From positions 992,001 through 1,056,000 of the forward strand of contig VNKQ01000017.1 of NCBI GenBank assembly GCA_016508695.1: a DNA stretch of 64,000 bases, read 5' to 3'. Origin of the DNA: Hyphodiscus hymeniophilus. Its lineage: Eukaryota > Ascomycota > Leotiomycetes > Helotiales > Hyphodiscaceae. Positions 45,680 to 56,774 of this stretch are shown here, piece by piece; within the stretch, counting starts at the first letter, position 1, and the number at the start of each line of letters is the position of its first letter. A program made the position numbers and the translations under genes. Under the pieces are notes generated by a model. It saw nothing but the letters and a program-made list of their open reading frames with translations, searched no databases and was not told where the DNA came from.

Positions 45680-46066
45680 TTAAATGTTTCTCCCAGGGGC
45701 GAAGATTCGTAATTGTATGTTCTTTGGGGAGTACCAGTCCCAGCCTGCGATTTGCTGGGACGCCACGCCAGTATCATTGGTCATGGACTCATGGCCCATG
45801 GCGCGATGGTCCTGGAGGGCGACCTTGGGCTGGTAAACCTTGTCTGGTAAGAACGTTGCTCGGTTGAGTAAATCGTCTACCGTCGAGATTGCTTTGATCG
45901 TCTCAACCCTACTTGACATCCTCTCGGATAGCGTATGTTTTGACTGGAGAATGTTCTCGAGAATCTCCATATATTCCCGCACCGACTTCGCAAAATGCTT
46001 AGCTAATACGCGTATTCTATGCCTATTACGGCACGGCAGGGGTAAGGTCGGCCTCAATTCGTCCAT
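45680..46066 (-). CDS. Hypothetical small protein
   Basis: A 128-codon frame beginning MDELRPTLPLPCRNRHRI. The first 80 residues look helical and coding-like (VREYMEILENILQSKHTLSE, VDDLLNRATFLPDK). The tail is less convincing. It converges on the preceding plus-strand gene with a 52-bp gap. No family recognised. It may be one exon of a larger gene. Confidence 0.35.
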   Translation of the reverse strand: MDELRPTLPLPCRNRHRIRVLAKHFAKSVREYMEILENILQSKHTLSERMSSRVETIKAISTVDDLLNRATFLPDKVYQPKVALQDHRAMGHESMTNDTGVASQQIAGWDWYSPKNIQLRIFAPGRNI

Positions 46067-46349
46067 AACTGCCTTGCAACGCACTTGACCGCTGCAGACT
46101 CATTAGCTGTTGATCATGGATACAAGGCTTTATGTTGCTCGTAGCAGCTATAAGGGGATGGATATCCTTTCACTCAAATTGATCTCCTACTGTTGGTTCA
46201 TCATCCGGCCTGACTTCTACTTCCGACTTTTTGCAGTTGTTTTCGCATCATCCAAGCCATAACGTATTCCTTGAAGGCAGTCCTAATTTCACCTTACGTT
46301 TTCCGCAATCTTTCTTCTGTCTGAGTATCACCCCAATATAGCGTCCAAG

Positions 46350-47526
46350 ATGGAAGACGGGAAGCCAGGTAACATCTTCGAAAACTCCATTCGCAACATC
46401 GTTTGACATGTGTTAGTCGAGGGGAGCCTTTTCGTCTACGCTCCTAATAGAGTAGCACCTGTTTTCTTCGCTCTTGCATTCGCTATATCAGCTGTCTTTC
46501 ATATCTGGCAATGCTAGTATGTATAAGTCTCTGCCGCTCCAAAATCCGATCTTTGACACCGCCAATCAGCCACCATAAAAGCTGGAAATTGATCGGACTG
46601 CACCCACTTTGCGCAGTGTTGTTGAGCGCTGGGTATGCTCTTCGGGAATACGAAGCTTTCAACTACCTCTACAGCTCTCAAAACACAGAAAACTTGATCA
46701 TGGGGAACTTGATCGTCTACATCTTGTCCCAAGTCTTCCTATACATATGCCCGTGAGTGAGACGCACAATAGAGACGGTATACGAGCTAATCGTATATTA
46801 TGAAATAGCCCCCTTCTCGAACTCGCCAATTACCACGTCCTCGGTCGAATATTTTACTACATACCATACTTGGCACCTCTTCCTGCAGGTAGGGTTCTTT
46901 CCATCTTTGGCGAATTGATGGTAGTTGTCGAAACATTGACTTCATTGGGGGTATCATTGTCCGCCAATCCATCATCTTCGCATAGCACACAGCAACTAGG
47001 AAGTCGTTTGACAGTCGCTGCGCTTGCGATTCAACTCTGTGTCATCGTTATCTTTGTCTTTCTCGCGGCAATCTTTCATCGGCGGTTCACTGAAACCAAT
47101 CTGCACGTCAAGGCTATCTCGAAACTTCTGATGACGCTGTACGCAAGCATGGGACTGATCTTGACGCGTTGCATTTACCGCCTGGTTGAACACTTGAGCA
47201 ACACTGCGGTGAACCTTGAAGAACCCGAATCGCTCATGACCCTGAGTCCTATCTTGCGGTATGAGTGGTTCTTCTACGTCTTCGAAGCTACCCTCATACT
47301 CATCAACTCCGTCATATGGAATATATGGAATCCGGGCCGATATCTGCCCAGGAACTATCGCATCTACTTAGCGCAGGATAGGGAAACCGAGCTCGAAAGA
47401 AAAGTTCAGAAGCCGGGTCGACCGTGGCTATCTATGCTTACGTTCGGTGTGCTTTTCCGTGAAAAGCTAGAAGATCGACCTTTTTTGGAACTTAGTGGTT
47501 TTCCAGCAGCGGAGCGCCATGCCTGA
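46350..47526 (+). CDS. RTA1-like seven-TM membrane protein
   Basis: Four exons (46350-46368, 46417-46516, 46570-46752, 46809-47526) give 339 aa; every junction keeps frame and recreates family sequence. Helices seen are APVFFALAFAISAVFHIW, LIGLHPLCAVLLSAGYALREY, NLIVYILSQVFLYICPPLLELANY (cut by a splice), LSIFGELMVVVETLTSLGVSL, LAIQLCVIVIFVFLAAIF, LLMTLYASMGLILTRCIYRLVE and FYVFEATLILINSVIWNIWNPGRYL. The 'ILTRCIYRLVE' and 'HPGR'-like WNPGRYLP segments are typical of RTA1/RSB1/PUG1 lipid-translocating exporters. Members confer tolerance to sterol-active toxins or sphingoid bases. The substrate here is unknown. Confidence 0.9.
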
Positions 47527-48182
47527 TATGTTCAATTGAATATTCATATACTCGGAGTACCGTTCTGTTGAGCACATAGCCGGTCTCGAACATGCCTTGC
47601 GACTTCAGAGGTAGGAACAATTGTATGGGCGGGGACTTTGCCAGTTGCTTCGATGGTGATTGATATAATAATTGGAGTGTCGTAGATAGAAAGCGCGCTG
47701 CTCAGCCTGCTCATCTAGCAGACCAGAAAGAGGCAAATCTGTACCTTGTTGCACTTGTAAGGTAGATACGCATAGCACCGGGCGAGTATCAATAATCATA
47801 ACAGATTGACTACTTCGGGGAATAAAAAGTTCAGGAAATTGCTTGCCACTGTTGCCAGGCACAACCTCTGCGAGTCTCCAAGTATCCCAGTCGCTCACTA
47901 GAGATAAGTGATGCTTGGAGAATGGCAAGTTTCATGGCTGGACGCGATCCTCTTAATAGAAGTTTATTTTCGTTAAGGACATTGCTACTAAGATCCAGAA
48001 AGAAGCTGTCCTGAAGTCTTCCGCATTCCCATCGGGAGGAGAAGAGGGGTCGGGCTGCTGCAAGCACTTTAAAAGTGACTAAAAATTACGTCAGCGGAAA
48101 GTTGCTGTGCCAGCCTACTGTCAACACGGTTGAAACGTGTTGGACTCGAACACGAACACGCCTCCAAAACATCTTCCCCACG
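47527..48182. other. Intergenic region before the SNF2 gene
   Basis: It has the RTA1-like 3' flank and the SNF2 promoter. Minus-strand frames at 47605-48067 have no recognisable content. Confidence 0.4.
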
Positions 48183-48190
48183 TATAAAAG
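48183..48190 (+). promoter_or_regulatory. TATA box of the SNF2-family gene
   Basis: TATAAAAG lies 44 nt upstream of the proposed ATG at 48227, consistent with a very short leader and with the tiny first coding exon. Confidence 0.5.
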
Positions 48191-48226
48191 GAAACTAACC
48201 ACTAGGACTCGAAGCGATCGGATCTC

Positions 48227-51200
48227 ATGAGGTAAATATAATCTATTTCCGGGTGTTCTTTGTTGATTCCGTGTTGGCTAACATCTATAGAGGCTTCAAT
48301 CCCAGGAACGCAATTCAATCCAGCAACGAACCCACTTTCAGTCAACAGACTCCCACCTCGGGACAAAGCACGCGTCTCAGTAATATTGGGGACTCAAGCT
48401 CCCTTTTCTCCCACGGAAACCCGCCGACCTTTGATTTCGCCGCACGAAATCAAGAAAATAACAGCCCTATTCCATTTGTGTTTGGTGCATTCGACAAACA
48501 ACGGCGAGGGAGAATGGTCAACGAAAGATCGCCTGCAAAGGCCCCTCTAAATCATGTTGCACCCAACGATCAGCCACTGAGAATGTCGGATTCTTCTTAC
48601 GCTTCAAAGCCTCAGCCAACTACTGTACCTCGATTTGGCCAACCTACGCTCCCCCAATCACCCCTCCATCGCCCCGCACAGAAGGAGTCGAGCGTTTTTA
48701 TTCAACCCAAATCCCGTCCCGAGCATCACAGAGCTGCCCCAGGTATGTCGATTTACATATTCTGGAACGACTTACTGACTATGTAGCACATCCACATTTG
48801 CAAGCAGCTAAAGATTCCGCCAAAAAGCTCGTATACCCTCTCATCCCTAGAGCTCCCGCAGAATACCAATCCGAGACTAAACTCTCGTAAGTGAAGCCTC
48901 TCACCTACCAACAAATTCAAGCTAATGTGGCCAGATCTACATCAGACGCACCCGTTCCTCTTCGAGCTCCTATGTATCCCACATTTACGACCACAAAACC
49001 AGCAACACAACAAACATTTGGCTCTATGGGGAGCACTTATGGAGGGTATAAATCCGTGAATACCAACACTCCTTACGTTCCGATTTCTAACAACAACAAT
49101 TACGTTGATCTTACCTTGAACAACTACCGAGACGCTGTGGCTGATCCTTATACTTTCGTCGATCCAGCCAAGGCACAGGAAGACCTGAAGGCCTTGCTTG
49201 AGGGCGTCTTCGAGGATGAAGAGGACGACGCGCCAAGAACACGATCTCGGAAAAAGAAGGTCGTAGCCGAAGCCAATAGCTTGCTGGATAAGTTGAAGAG
49301 CCTGAGTGTTGATACAGAAAAGGTTACAGTCACATCTGATGACGAGGAAGAGGACGAAGACGATGGGACTGTCGAAGGTATCAAGGTCAAGCTTCTTCCC
49401 CACCAAGTCGAAGGCTTGGAATGGATGAGAGGCCGTGAGCTTGGTACGGGAAAGAAAGGAAAAGTGCCCAAGGGTGGTATTCTTGCCGATGATATGGGAC
49501 TTGGCAAGACCTTGCAATCAATCTCACTCATCCTAACGAATCCGAAGCCTGCAGTAGATAATGAGGAGTTCGACAAGCGCAAACTAGCTGTTGGTATAGA
49601 TAAGACCACGCTCGTTGTTGCTCCATTGGCACTCATTCGCCAATGGGAATTAGAGATTAAGGACAAGGTCGAACACTCGCACTCACTCAAAGTCTATGTC
49701 CATCACGGTCCCCAACGCACAAAGCGATTCCAAGACCTGAAGAAGTACGATGTGGTCATCACAACCTACCAAATCCTAGTATCGGAGTTTGGTAGCTCCT
49801 CTAATGAGGAGAAGGGTATCAAGGTTGGATGCTTCGGGCTTCATTGGTACCGAGTAATTCTTGATGAAGCTCACACAATCAAGAATCGCAATGCTAAGGC
49901 TACACAAGCTTGCTATAATCTCCGAAGCGAGTACAGATGGTGTTTGACCGGTACACCCATGCAGAACAATTTGGACGAGCTTCAGAGTCTCATCAAATTC
50001 TTGCGCATCAAGCCTTATGATGACCTGAGAGAATGGAAGGACCAGATTGATCGTCCGATGAAGCAGGGTCGTGGAGACGTCGCTATTAAGCGGCTTCGTA
50101 CGTACTTGAAGATTTTCATGAAGCGTCGAACGAAGGAAATCCTCAAGAAGGATGGCGCTCTGAATCCTGGTGGAAAGCCATCAGCTGCAGGGGCTGCTAA
50201 CACGACTGGTTTCAAAGTCACTGAGCGGAAGATTGAGAAGGTATTTGCTGAATTCTCACCCAGTGAGCGTAAATTCTACGAACGCCTTGAACAGCGCACC
50301 GATGCAAGCTTAGAACAGATGATGAGCGGTGAGAAAGTCAGCTATGCGAGTGCTTTGGTTTTGCTTTTGCGTCTTCGACAAGCCTGCAATCACCCGAAGC
50401 TTGTGGCTGGCAAGCTTGCAAAGGACAGTGAGGCGCTCTCAGCCGAGACAACTAGCACCAAGTCCAAAGCCGCAACCGATGTTGACGAGATGGCCGACAT
50501 GTTTGGAAATCTTGGCGTGGGATCAAAGAAGTGCGAAGTGTGCCAGCTTGAACTTGGAAAGGAGGCAATTTCGGACGGTGCTATTCGATGCTTGGATTGC
50601 GAGGCGGACCTGGAAGCTGTATCGAAGAAGCATAAACCAAATACCGACAAAAGGAACAAGCACCGTCATGAGAAGAAATCCGCAGCCAACGCAGTATCAC
50701 GCAAACCACGAAACAGAGCTATCATTGAAGACAGTGATGATGAGGAAACGGCAGGTCAATGGGTGGTTCCAGAGAAAGACCAAGGAGCTCTTAAACTAGG
50801 AAAGGCAGGTGGATCAGACGATGAGAACGCCGAAGGTGGTGGTGAATGGCTTGTTGGTTCCGATGACGATACCCTCCCTGATCTTCAAAAACTGTCCCAG
50901 TCTCAGATTGCCAAGAGACAAGTTCTCGATTCATCAGACGACCAAGGCTCAGATGAGGATTCTGAATCGGGATCGGACGTTGAGGAGGAGATTCAGTCAT
51001 CCGATGATGAAGAAACTCAACTTGCAACTATTGTCACCTCGACTAAGATCACCCACTTACTCCACATTCTAAGTAAGGAAGCTGCTCAGCACAAGTTCAT
51101 CGTCTTCTCTCAATTCACATCCATGTTAGATCTAATCGAGCCTTTCCTACGTCAGAAGGGATACAAGTTCACTCGTTATGACGGCAGCATGAAAAATGAC

Positions 51201-51826
51201 CTTCGAGAAGCCAGTCTCAGCAGGCTTCGCAATGACAAAAGCTGTCGAGTCCTACTTTGCAGTCTGAAATGTGGGTCTCTAGGTCTCAACCTCACTGCCG
51301 CCACTCGCGTTGTCATTCTTGAGCCGTTTTGGAATCCTGTAAGTCCCAATCCCCAACCTCCATTCATGGACTCGAATCTAATAAATCCCAGTTCGTAGAA
51401 GAGCAAGCCATCGATCGCGTGCACCGCCTCACTCAAACAGTCGACGTAATAGTGTACAAAATCACTATCAAAGACTCCGTCGAAGAGCGAATTCTTGATC
51501 TCCAAGAGAAAAAACGCGAGCTCGCCAATCAAACCATCGAAGGTGGAAAGGGTGGTGCCGGCAAGCTGGGCATGAAGGAGATATTGCAGCTCTTCAGAAG
51601 AGATGCCGAACACGCCCCTCCTAAGCCTGGCACTGAGCAGTATGCTTTGGGTTCTAAACCAAGAATTCTAAAAGAAGCTAGTACGGGCAGTGGAAGTGTT
51701 AGTGCGCAGGGCAGTAGGGAGGCGAGTGTTATTATGACTGGCGAGAGAAGAATTTCGCCGCCAGTTGAGTCAAGACTGAAGACTATTGCACCTAAGGAGG
51801 ATAAACTCTACGGTAGACGGTGGTGA
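48227..51826 (+). CDS. SNF2-family DNA-dependent ATPase, Rad5/Rad16-like (lodestar/TTF2-type architecture)
   Basis: Five exons (48227-48231, 48291-48742, 48787-48886, 48935-51338, 51392-51826) give 1131 aa. The first exon is just ATGAG; the next begins GFNPRNAIQ. The N-terminal ~270 residues are disordered. SNF2_N begins near HQVEGLEWMRG; Walker A lies in ADDMGLGKT (about residue 368) and the DEAH box in ILDEAHTIKN (about 495). An insert near residue 718 has a CEVC...CLDC pair, perhaps a reduced zinc finger where Rad5/Rad16 have a RING, then acidic Ser/Asp/Glu tracts. Helicase_C begins near KFIVFSQFTSML (about 904) and ends with GSLGLNLTAATRVVI and the split EPFWNP-FVEEQAIDRVHRL. Expected role: nuclear ATP-driven remodelling of DNA-protein complexes. 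Confidence 0.93.
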
Positions 51827-52142
51827 TCGATGATATCTTCATGATTTCTTTGGAGTAGATAGGATATTCTCTACGGCTGGGTGTACGGCCGGCCATGATG
51901 CATGTTTTTATGATAGATGAGGATTGGAGAGAATGATACCCTATAGGACCAATACTACGCTTTCTGTGTACCATGAGTCACCGTCTTGATTTCTCAAATT
52001 CGTATAAAACATTGTCATTTATGGAGTCAACATCTGATAAGATGCTGCTGGGTATCTCAAGTCCTCGCTATGCTAATCCGGCAACCAGAACTCCGTCGAT
52101 ATCCTTAGTATTCTTACATTATTCCGCCTCACAATATGACTT
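51827..52142. other. Convergent gap, SNF2 / C3HC gene
   Basis: Between two converging 3' ends; no gene seen. Confidence 0.4.
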
Positions 52143-53546
52143 TCAAGCAGCCTTTGTTAGCCCGCCTTTCTTGCCTCCCTTGCCCTCCTTCCCATTCCCA
52201 CTGGCCGCCGGCTGCAACTTCTTCGTAGCCTTTGTATCAAAAAGACTCTTCACGCGTCTCAACCTAGCCCATCTCTCCTTGTCCTTAGCATCTCTCTCAT
52301 CCCTCCTCAACGCCTCATCCTCCTCACCCGACTCCTTGCCTATCTCCTCACTGCCCACGCTCGCCGCCGTGACAGGCCTACTCTCCTTCCCACCCCCAGT
52401 CCTCAAATAGTAGTCATTCTTCAGCACCCTCATCACAATCTCCCATCCCGCCAAATCGCTCGTGCTGCTCTTCACTGACCCATTCTGTGAGATAGCATTA
52501 CGCCACGGACAGTACGGCCTATGCTGTTCGACGGTATCGAGACAATCACAGATCGCAACCTCCGTTTCAACACCCTCTGCATCCACGCCCTTTGATTTGA
52601 AGAGCCAGAGGCCGAGTTGCCTGAAACACGCGGTGCAGGTGACAGTACCGAGTTGATCACCGAGTCGCGGGTGCGTGCTGCCTTGCCAGCCGAAGAGCGC
52701 AAGTTGGAAGGCGACCTTGTTGAACTCTGGAATCTCTGGGGGTTGAGCTTTTGGAGAGATTGTTTCGGTGCTGCTCGTGAAGAAGTTGGGTGGGAGGTAG
52801 GAGAGGATCGTGTCGAGGAAGAAGGATTCTGGGAGACGGAGGTTGAAATCGTAGGGTAGCGTATCTTTCCTCAGGCAAAGCTCATCGTAACGTCCGCGGA
52901 GATTGGCGAGAGTGGTATGGGCATCGTTGAGGGGGAGTTTGAAGATCGTGTCATCGCAGCCTCTCTTTCTCCATAGACAATCTTCGGTGTGGCTCGTGAT
53001 GATCAGCTCCACGTATTTGTCCACCAGCGCTTCCTCGATGCATGCCGCGGTGTAGACCGGTTCCTCTTTGCCGTCGACCATCTTCTGATTCAGTTTCACC
53101 AGAATCTCCACATTGCATAGACAGCAGCGGACTCGTTCACTTTTCTGGCAGACCCAGCCCCGCTTCGCCCACTCGACTTCGTTGACTCGCGCTGGCTTCG
53201 GCGTCCAATCCGTCAAGCTATTGAAGCTCTTCAGGCGTTCTAGGAAAGCGACACGATCCCAAGGAGCGTACTTGGGAGGCTTTGCGATTGGAAGGTTTGT
53301 GGCGTGTGAAGCTGACTTCTTGTGGGACATTTTGGTCTTTTCCATGATATTTTTTGCATTGCCAATGGCAATCAGCGTTGAAGCTGGCGGGGCTAGTCTG
53401 CGACGTTTCAACATAGTGTCAGGATCGTCGTCGACGTCGTCGGTGGTGGTGGAGGTTTTGTTTACCTCTTTTGAAGCGAGCGACGTGGTTGATTTGTTGC
53501 CGATGCCATTTAGCAGGGCGTTGAATTTTCGCTTGGTGGCATTCAT
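52143..53546 (-). CDS. C3HC / Rsm1-like zinc-finger protein (NIPA-related)
   Basis: A single exon of 467 codons. The start at 53546 (MNATKRKFNALLNGIGNK) is chosen over an upstream in-frame extension because the sequence only becomes protein-like there. After a basic, nuclear-signal-like stretch (LKRRRLAPP), the C3HC finger runs from 'YAPWDRVAFLERLKSFNSL' through 'GWVCQKSERVRCCLCNVEI' to 'SHTEDCLWRKRGC' (the C...CxxC...HxxxC set). A second, Rsm1-like module holds 'VTCTACFRQLGLWLF' and 'EQHRPYCPWRNAIS'. The C-terminus is highly charged (DERDAKDKERWARLRR). Yeast Rsm1 acts in mRNA export and animal NIPA is an F-box-like cell-cycle protein. A nuclear role is likely. Confidence 0.9.
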   Translation of the reverse strand: MNATKRKFNALLNGIGNKSTTSLASKEVNKTSTTTDDVDDDPDTMLKRRRLAPPASTLIAIGNAKNIMEKTKMSHKKSASHATNLPIAKPPKYAPWDRVAFLERLKSFNSLTDWTPKPARVNEVEWAKRGWVCQKSERVRCCLCNVEILVKLNQKMVDGKEEPVYTAACIEEALVDKYVELIITSHTEDCLWRKRGCDDTIFKLPLNDAHTTLANLRGRYDELCLRKDTLPYDFNLRLPESFFLDTILSYLPPNFFTSSTETISPKAQPPEIPEFNKVAFQLALFGWQGSTHPRLGDQLGTVTCTACFRQLGLWLFKSKGVDAEGVETEVAICDCLDTVEQHRPYCPWRNAISQNGSVKSSTSDLAGWEIVMRVLKNDYYLRTGGGKESRPVTAASVGSEEIGKESGEEDEALRRDERDAKDKERWARLRRVKSLFDTKATKKLQPAASGNGKEGKGGKKGGLTKAA

Positions 53547-53768
53547 GGTGGGCACGAGGGATGTTCCTGGGTGAACAAGTTGGTTTGGGTTTTGTACAGA
53601 TGGAAGGTGAGGGAAACAAACATTGCTGCTCAAGGCTGAGCGTTGGAAATGTCCATGCTCGGGGTGGAATAACTTTAATCCGGGGCAATCCCCCACGGCG
53701 TATTGTTCACTTAATGTCCGCGTTCTACAGAGCTGACGTTTTACTTCCTGCGAAGGATGCCAAAATCC

Positions 53769-53776
53769 TATAAAAG
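53769..53776 (+). promoter_or_regulatory. TATA box upstream of MET22/HAL2
   Basis: TATAAAAG lies 143 nt before the ATG at 53919. It overlaps a possible in-frame N-terminal extension (from 53757), which argues that the extension is not normally translated. Confidence 0.5.
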
Positions 53777-53918
53777 AAAACACCCAAGTCTAACATCACG
53801 TCGAATTTTACTCCTTTCACTTATCGTCGTGACACTGGCCGCCATAACAAAATTCTGGCCCCGCCTCACCCTCCTCTCCCACCATCTCGCACCCACAAGG
53901 AACATCTTCACAGCCAAA

Positions 53919-54980
53919 ATGTCCTATAGCAAAGAGCTCAAAGTAGCCCAACTCGCCGTCCAGCGAGCCTCCATTCTCACCAAGAAGGTGTTCCACGAAA
54001 AAGCTAAAGGCACACTTTCAAAAGACGACAAGTCACCTGTCACAATTGGTGATTTCGGGGCTCAAGCCCTGATCATCGCCGCTATCAAAAAGAACTTTCC
54101 TGATGATCAGGTCGTTGGTGAAGAAGAGGCAAGCTCACTTCGCGATGATGTTAAGTTGAGAGACCAGATTTGGGGGTTAGTAGATGGGACGAGGCTTTCG
54201 GATGCTGAGGCGGAGAAGGTCTTGGGTGGGCCGATTGAGAGTGTCGAGGCGATGCTGGATGCTATTGATGCTGGCAACAGCGCTGGAGGGGCGAAGGGGA
54301 GAATTTGGGCCCTGGATCCTATTGATGGGACGAAGGGTTTCTTGAGGGGTGGCCAGTATGCTGTCTGTTTGGCGCTGATGGTGGATGGGGATGTCAAGGT
54401 TGGAGTTCTGGGTTGCCCTAATCTTCCGATTGACGATGCTGCGCCTTTAGATGCCACTTCGGGTGTTGATCAGACAGATGCTGAGGGGAAAGGTGTTTTG
54501 TTCTCTGCTGTCTATGGACAGGGTGCTACGAGTCGACCTTTGAGTGTTGCTGGCCTTGCCAAGGGTCAGTCCATTCATATGAAAGAGGTCAAGGATATCA
54601 CGCAAGCTACGTTCTGTGAGAGTGTGGAGGCTGGTCACTCTTCTCATGGTGATCAGCATGCCATCGCTACGAAGTTAAACATATCGAAACCTAGTGTGAG
54701 GATGGATTCTCAGGCCAAATACGGCTCGATTGCGAGAGGAGCAGGGGATATCTACTTAAGATTGCCCGTCAGTGCTACGTATCAGGAAAAAATATGGGAT
54801 CACGCTTCTGGCGATCTCATCGTTAGGGAGGCTGGTGGAGAAGTTACGGACTCGTTGGGAAAGAGATTAGACTTCAGTATTGGTAGGACACTGTCAGCTA
54901 ACAAAGGCGTTGTTGCAGCTCCTAAGGCTGTTCACTCTACAGTGCTCGAGGTCGTGAAGGAGGTTCTCTCCAAGAAGTAG
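53919..54980 (+). CDS. MET22: 3'(2'),5'-bisphosphate nucleotidase (PAP phosphatase)
   Basis: The frame from 53919 gives 353 aa, close to yeast Met22/Hal2 (357 aa). Lithium-sensitive phosphatase motifs are present: the start SKELKVAQLAVQRASILTKK, SPVTIGDFGAQALI, VGEEEAS, metal-binding ALDPIDGTKGFLRGGQYAV, and WDHASGDLIVREAGG near the C-terminus. It hydrolyses 3'-phosphoadenosine 5'-phosphate to AMP, removing the toxic by-product of PAPS reduction, so it acts in the same sulfate-assimilation pathway as MET10 in this window. The frame continues upstream to an ATG at 53757, adding a TM-like stretch (RRILLLSLIVVTLAAI). I prefer the internal start because it matches the family and because a TATA box lies inside the extension. 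Confidence 0.95.
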   Translation: MSYSKELKVAQLAVQRASILTKKVFHEKAKGTLSKDDKSPVTIGDFGAQALIIAAIKKNFPDDQVVGEEEASSLRDDVKLRDQIWGLVDGTRLSDAEAEKVLGGPIESVEAMLDAIDAGNSAGGAKGRIWALDPIDGTKGFLRGGQYAVCLALMVDGDVKVGVLGCPNLPIDDAAPLDATSGVDQTDAEGKGVLFSAVYGQGATSRPLSVAGLAKGQSIHMKEVKDITQATFCESVEAGHSSHGDQHAIATKLNISKPSVRMDSQAKYGSIARGAGDIYLRLPVSATYQEKIWDHASGDLIVREAGGEVTDSLGKRLDFSIGRTLSANKGVVAAPKAVHSTVLEVVKEVLSKK

Positions 54981-55078
54981 ATCGTGCATAGCCTCAGACT
55001 AGAACTCACAATACAACGTCTCTTTCCGATGCCATATTGTACAGTCTCTATATATACATATACACTCGTAGCCACCTT

Positions 55079-55944
55079 CTACTTGATCTTCTTGGCCTTC
55101 AACTTGATCGTCTCCCCATTAACAAATATCCCCTTTCCTTTATACGGCTCTGGGACTCTCCACATCCTAATCTTAGCCGCGAACTGCATCAGCACCTCCT
55201 TCTCCATCCCCTCCAGCAGTATACGCGTAGGTTGGGGAGTTGTGGCCTTGACTCCTTTCGGCACAGGCAATTCGATAGGATGCGAGTACCCAACTTTCAA
55301 CGACACAAACTGCTGACCGTCGAATTCGGGCGATACGGTCGTAGCGGTATTCTCCACCGTAGCTCTGTATCCAACGCCTACTAATCTGAGAATTGCGGTG
55401 TGACCTTCTGATACGCCTAAGAGGTGGTTATGAAGGTAGGCTCTCGTCGTTCCTGGGCCCAATTAGCAAAGTACCTCCCATAGGAAGAGGTTTCCATACC
55501 CCACATCGCCCTCTGTTGCTTGACTTTCTCATCTTCGATTCTCACATAGGCCTTCCGGTTGGACTCGTCATGTTCCAATTGTACGAAGTCTGGGATCGTC
55601 ATGGACATCTTGCCTGTTCATCAATCAGCATGGTCCTCCTTCCTCGTACCATTGACCATACCCAAAGGACCCTCAATCTCGACCGTCCTCTTGGCTTCAC
55701 TCGGGGCAGATTTGGCATTTTTTCTCGCGGCAGGCTGTAGGATATTGAACGTTACCTCGGGGGGGATCGAGAGTGCAGCGCGTCCGATGTATGAGGCTCG
55801 AGGTGTAACGGAGGAAAAGGTTCGTGAGGAGGCAGCGGGGAAGGCCGGGAGGAGGAACAGGGGGAGGGATATTGACTGTGTAGAAGCAATGGCCCTTTCG
55901 AGACCTTTCGAGCGGGCTGTGGAGAACATTGTGGTGCTGCTCAA
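55079..55944 (-). CDS. MRPL6: Mitochondrial large-subunit ribosomal protein uL6m
   Basis: Exons 55944-55662, 55613-55500 and 55452-55079 (introns 48 and 47 nt) give 256 aa. The N-terminal ~50 residues form a presequence rich in Ser, Ala and Arg. The spliced frame then shows L6 signatures: SIPPEVTFNI, VEIEGPLGKMSMTIPDF (junction restored), AMWGTTRAYLHNHLLGVSEG, LRLVGVGYRATVE, VGYSHPIELPVPKGVKA and EPYKGKGIFVNGE. This fits a nuclear-encoded mitoribosomal L6, a protein near the GTPase-associated centre. Its 3' end lies 98 bp from the MET22 3' end (convergent). Confidence 0.95.
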
Positions 55945-56774
55945 GGTTAGAAGAATGATAGGAACGAACTTTAGACATATTTAAGAATTCGCGCTAGGAG
56001 CCTCAGCACGTGACGTCGAACTTCCTCTCTTTGCCGCATGGGAGCCGGGCCCATCTCGGAGCGCGACGACATGGATCTATCCATGATCAAGTGAAGATAT
56101 ACAACAGGTGGAAACCATCAATAGCCTCTTTGGTAGCTCCCGTTACCTTGTAAAGAAAGCGGTACATTCTCGTAAGCGTGCAGCTGCCATCAGGGAAAGC
56201 AACGGCCAATGAAGCTATTTGCAAGCATGAACTATTTCTTTACAATGTATTTTCAGTGAACGATGAAAATTGGCTGGAAACACGTCGCCGGATTTCTGTT
56301 GTTCGAGGAGAATTGCGGCTCTTTCCTCTGCACCGTACTGCACTGCATTCATCCACTCAACCCAAGTTACCAACACATATCTAAGATCTCACTCCGTATT
56401 ATCTCATCCTTCAACCTGATATACTTCTTCTTTCTCCTTCAATCAGAGGCACAATTCACCTTTCTCATCTTCATTTATCGACGTTAGTCCTCGTCTGCTC
56501 CAGGACCTCTCCTCCTCTCTTTCCCTTCTTGACCTCCTCCAGCTTCCTTAATCTTCCTCCCTACACCTTGAGCTCAACCTTTGAATATCTGATCAGGATT
56601 TCAATCCTTGAAGATACAACAACACTGTTTTGAGATCGCCTATCTAGAAATCGAACCACGTCGCGTGACAGATATCAAGCACACAGTCAGTTAAGTTAAC
56701 TCTAGTATATGACGCGTTGTCACTTCAAGCTAATTCATGTCTCACCACAGACTTTGTTTGGTAACTTCTTCACC
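55945..56774. other. Divergent intergenic region, MRPL6 / KAR5
   Basis: Promoters for both genes. A CACGTG palindrome at 56007-56012 lies 63 nt upstream of the MRPL6 ATG and continues into TGACGTC, a CRE-like half. The long CT-rich tract before 56700 is typical of fungal leaders. No gene seen. Confidence 0.45.
56007..56012. promoter_or_regulatory. CACGTG palindrome near the MRPL6 start
   Basis: E-box core fused to TGACGTC (CACGTGACGTC). Proposed bHLH or bZIP site for the adjacent minus-strand ribosomal gene; position is the only support. Confidence 0.3.

Noticed and set aside
53547..53783. N-terminal extension of the C3HC protein
   Set aside because: The in-frame upstream stretch is not protein-like, overlaps the divergent MET22 promoter, and MNATKRKFN is a natural start.
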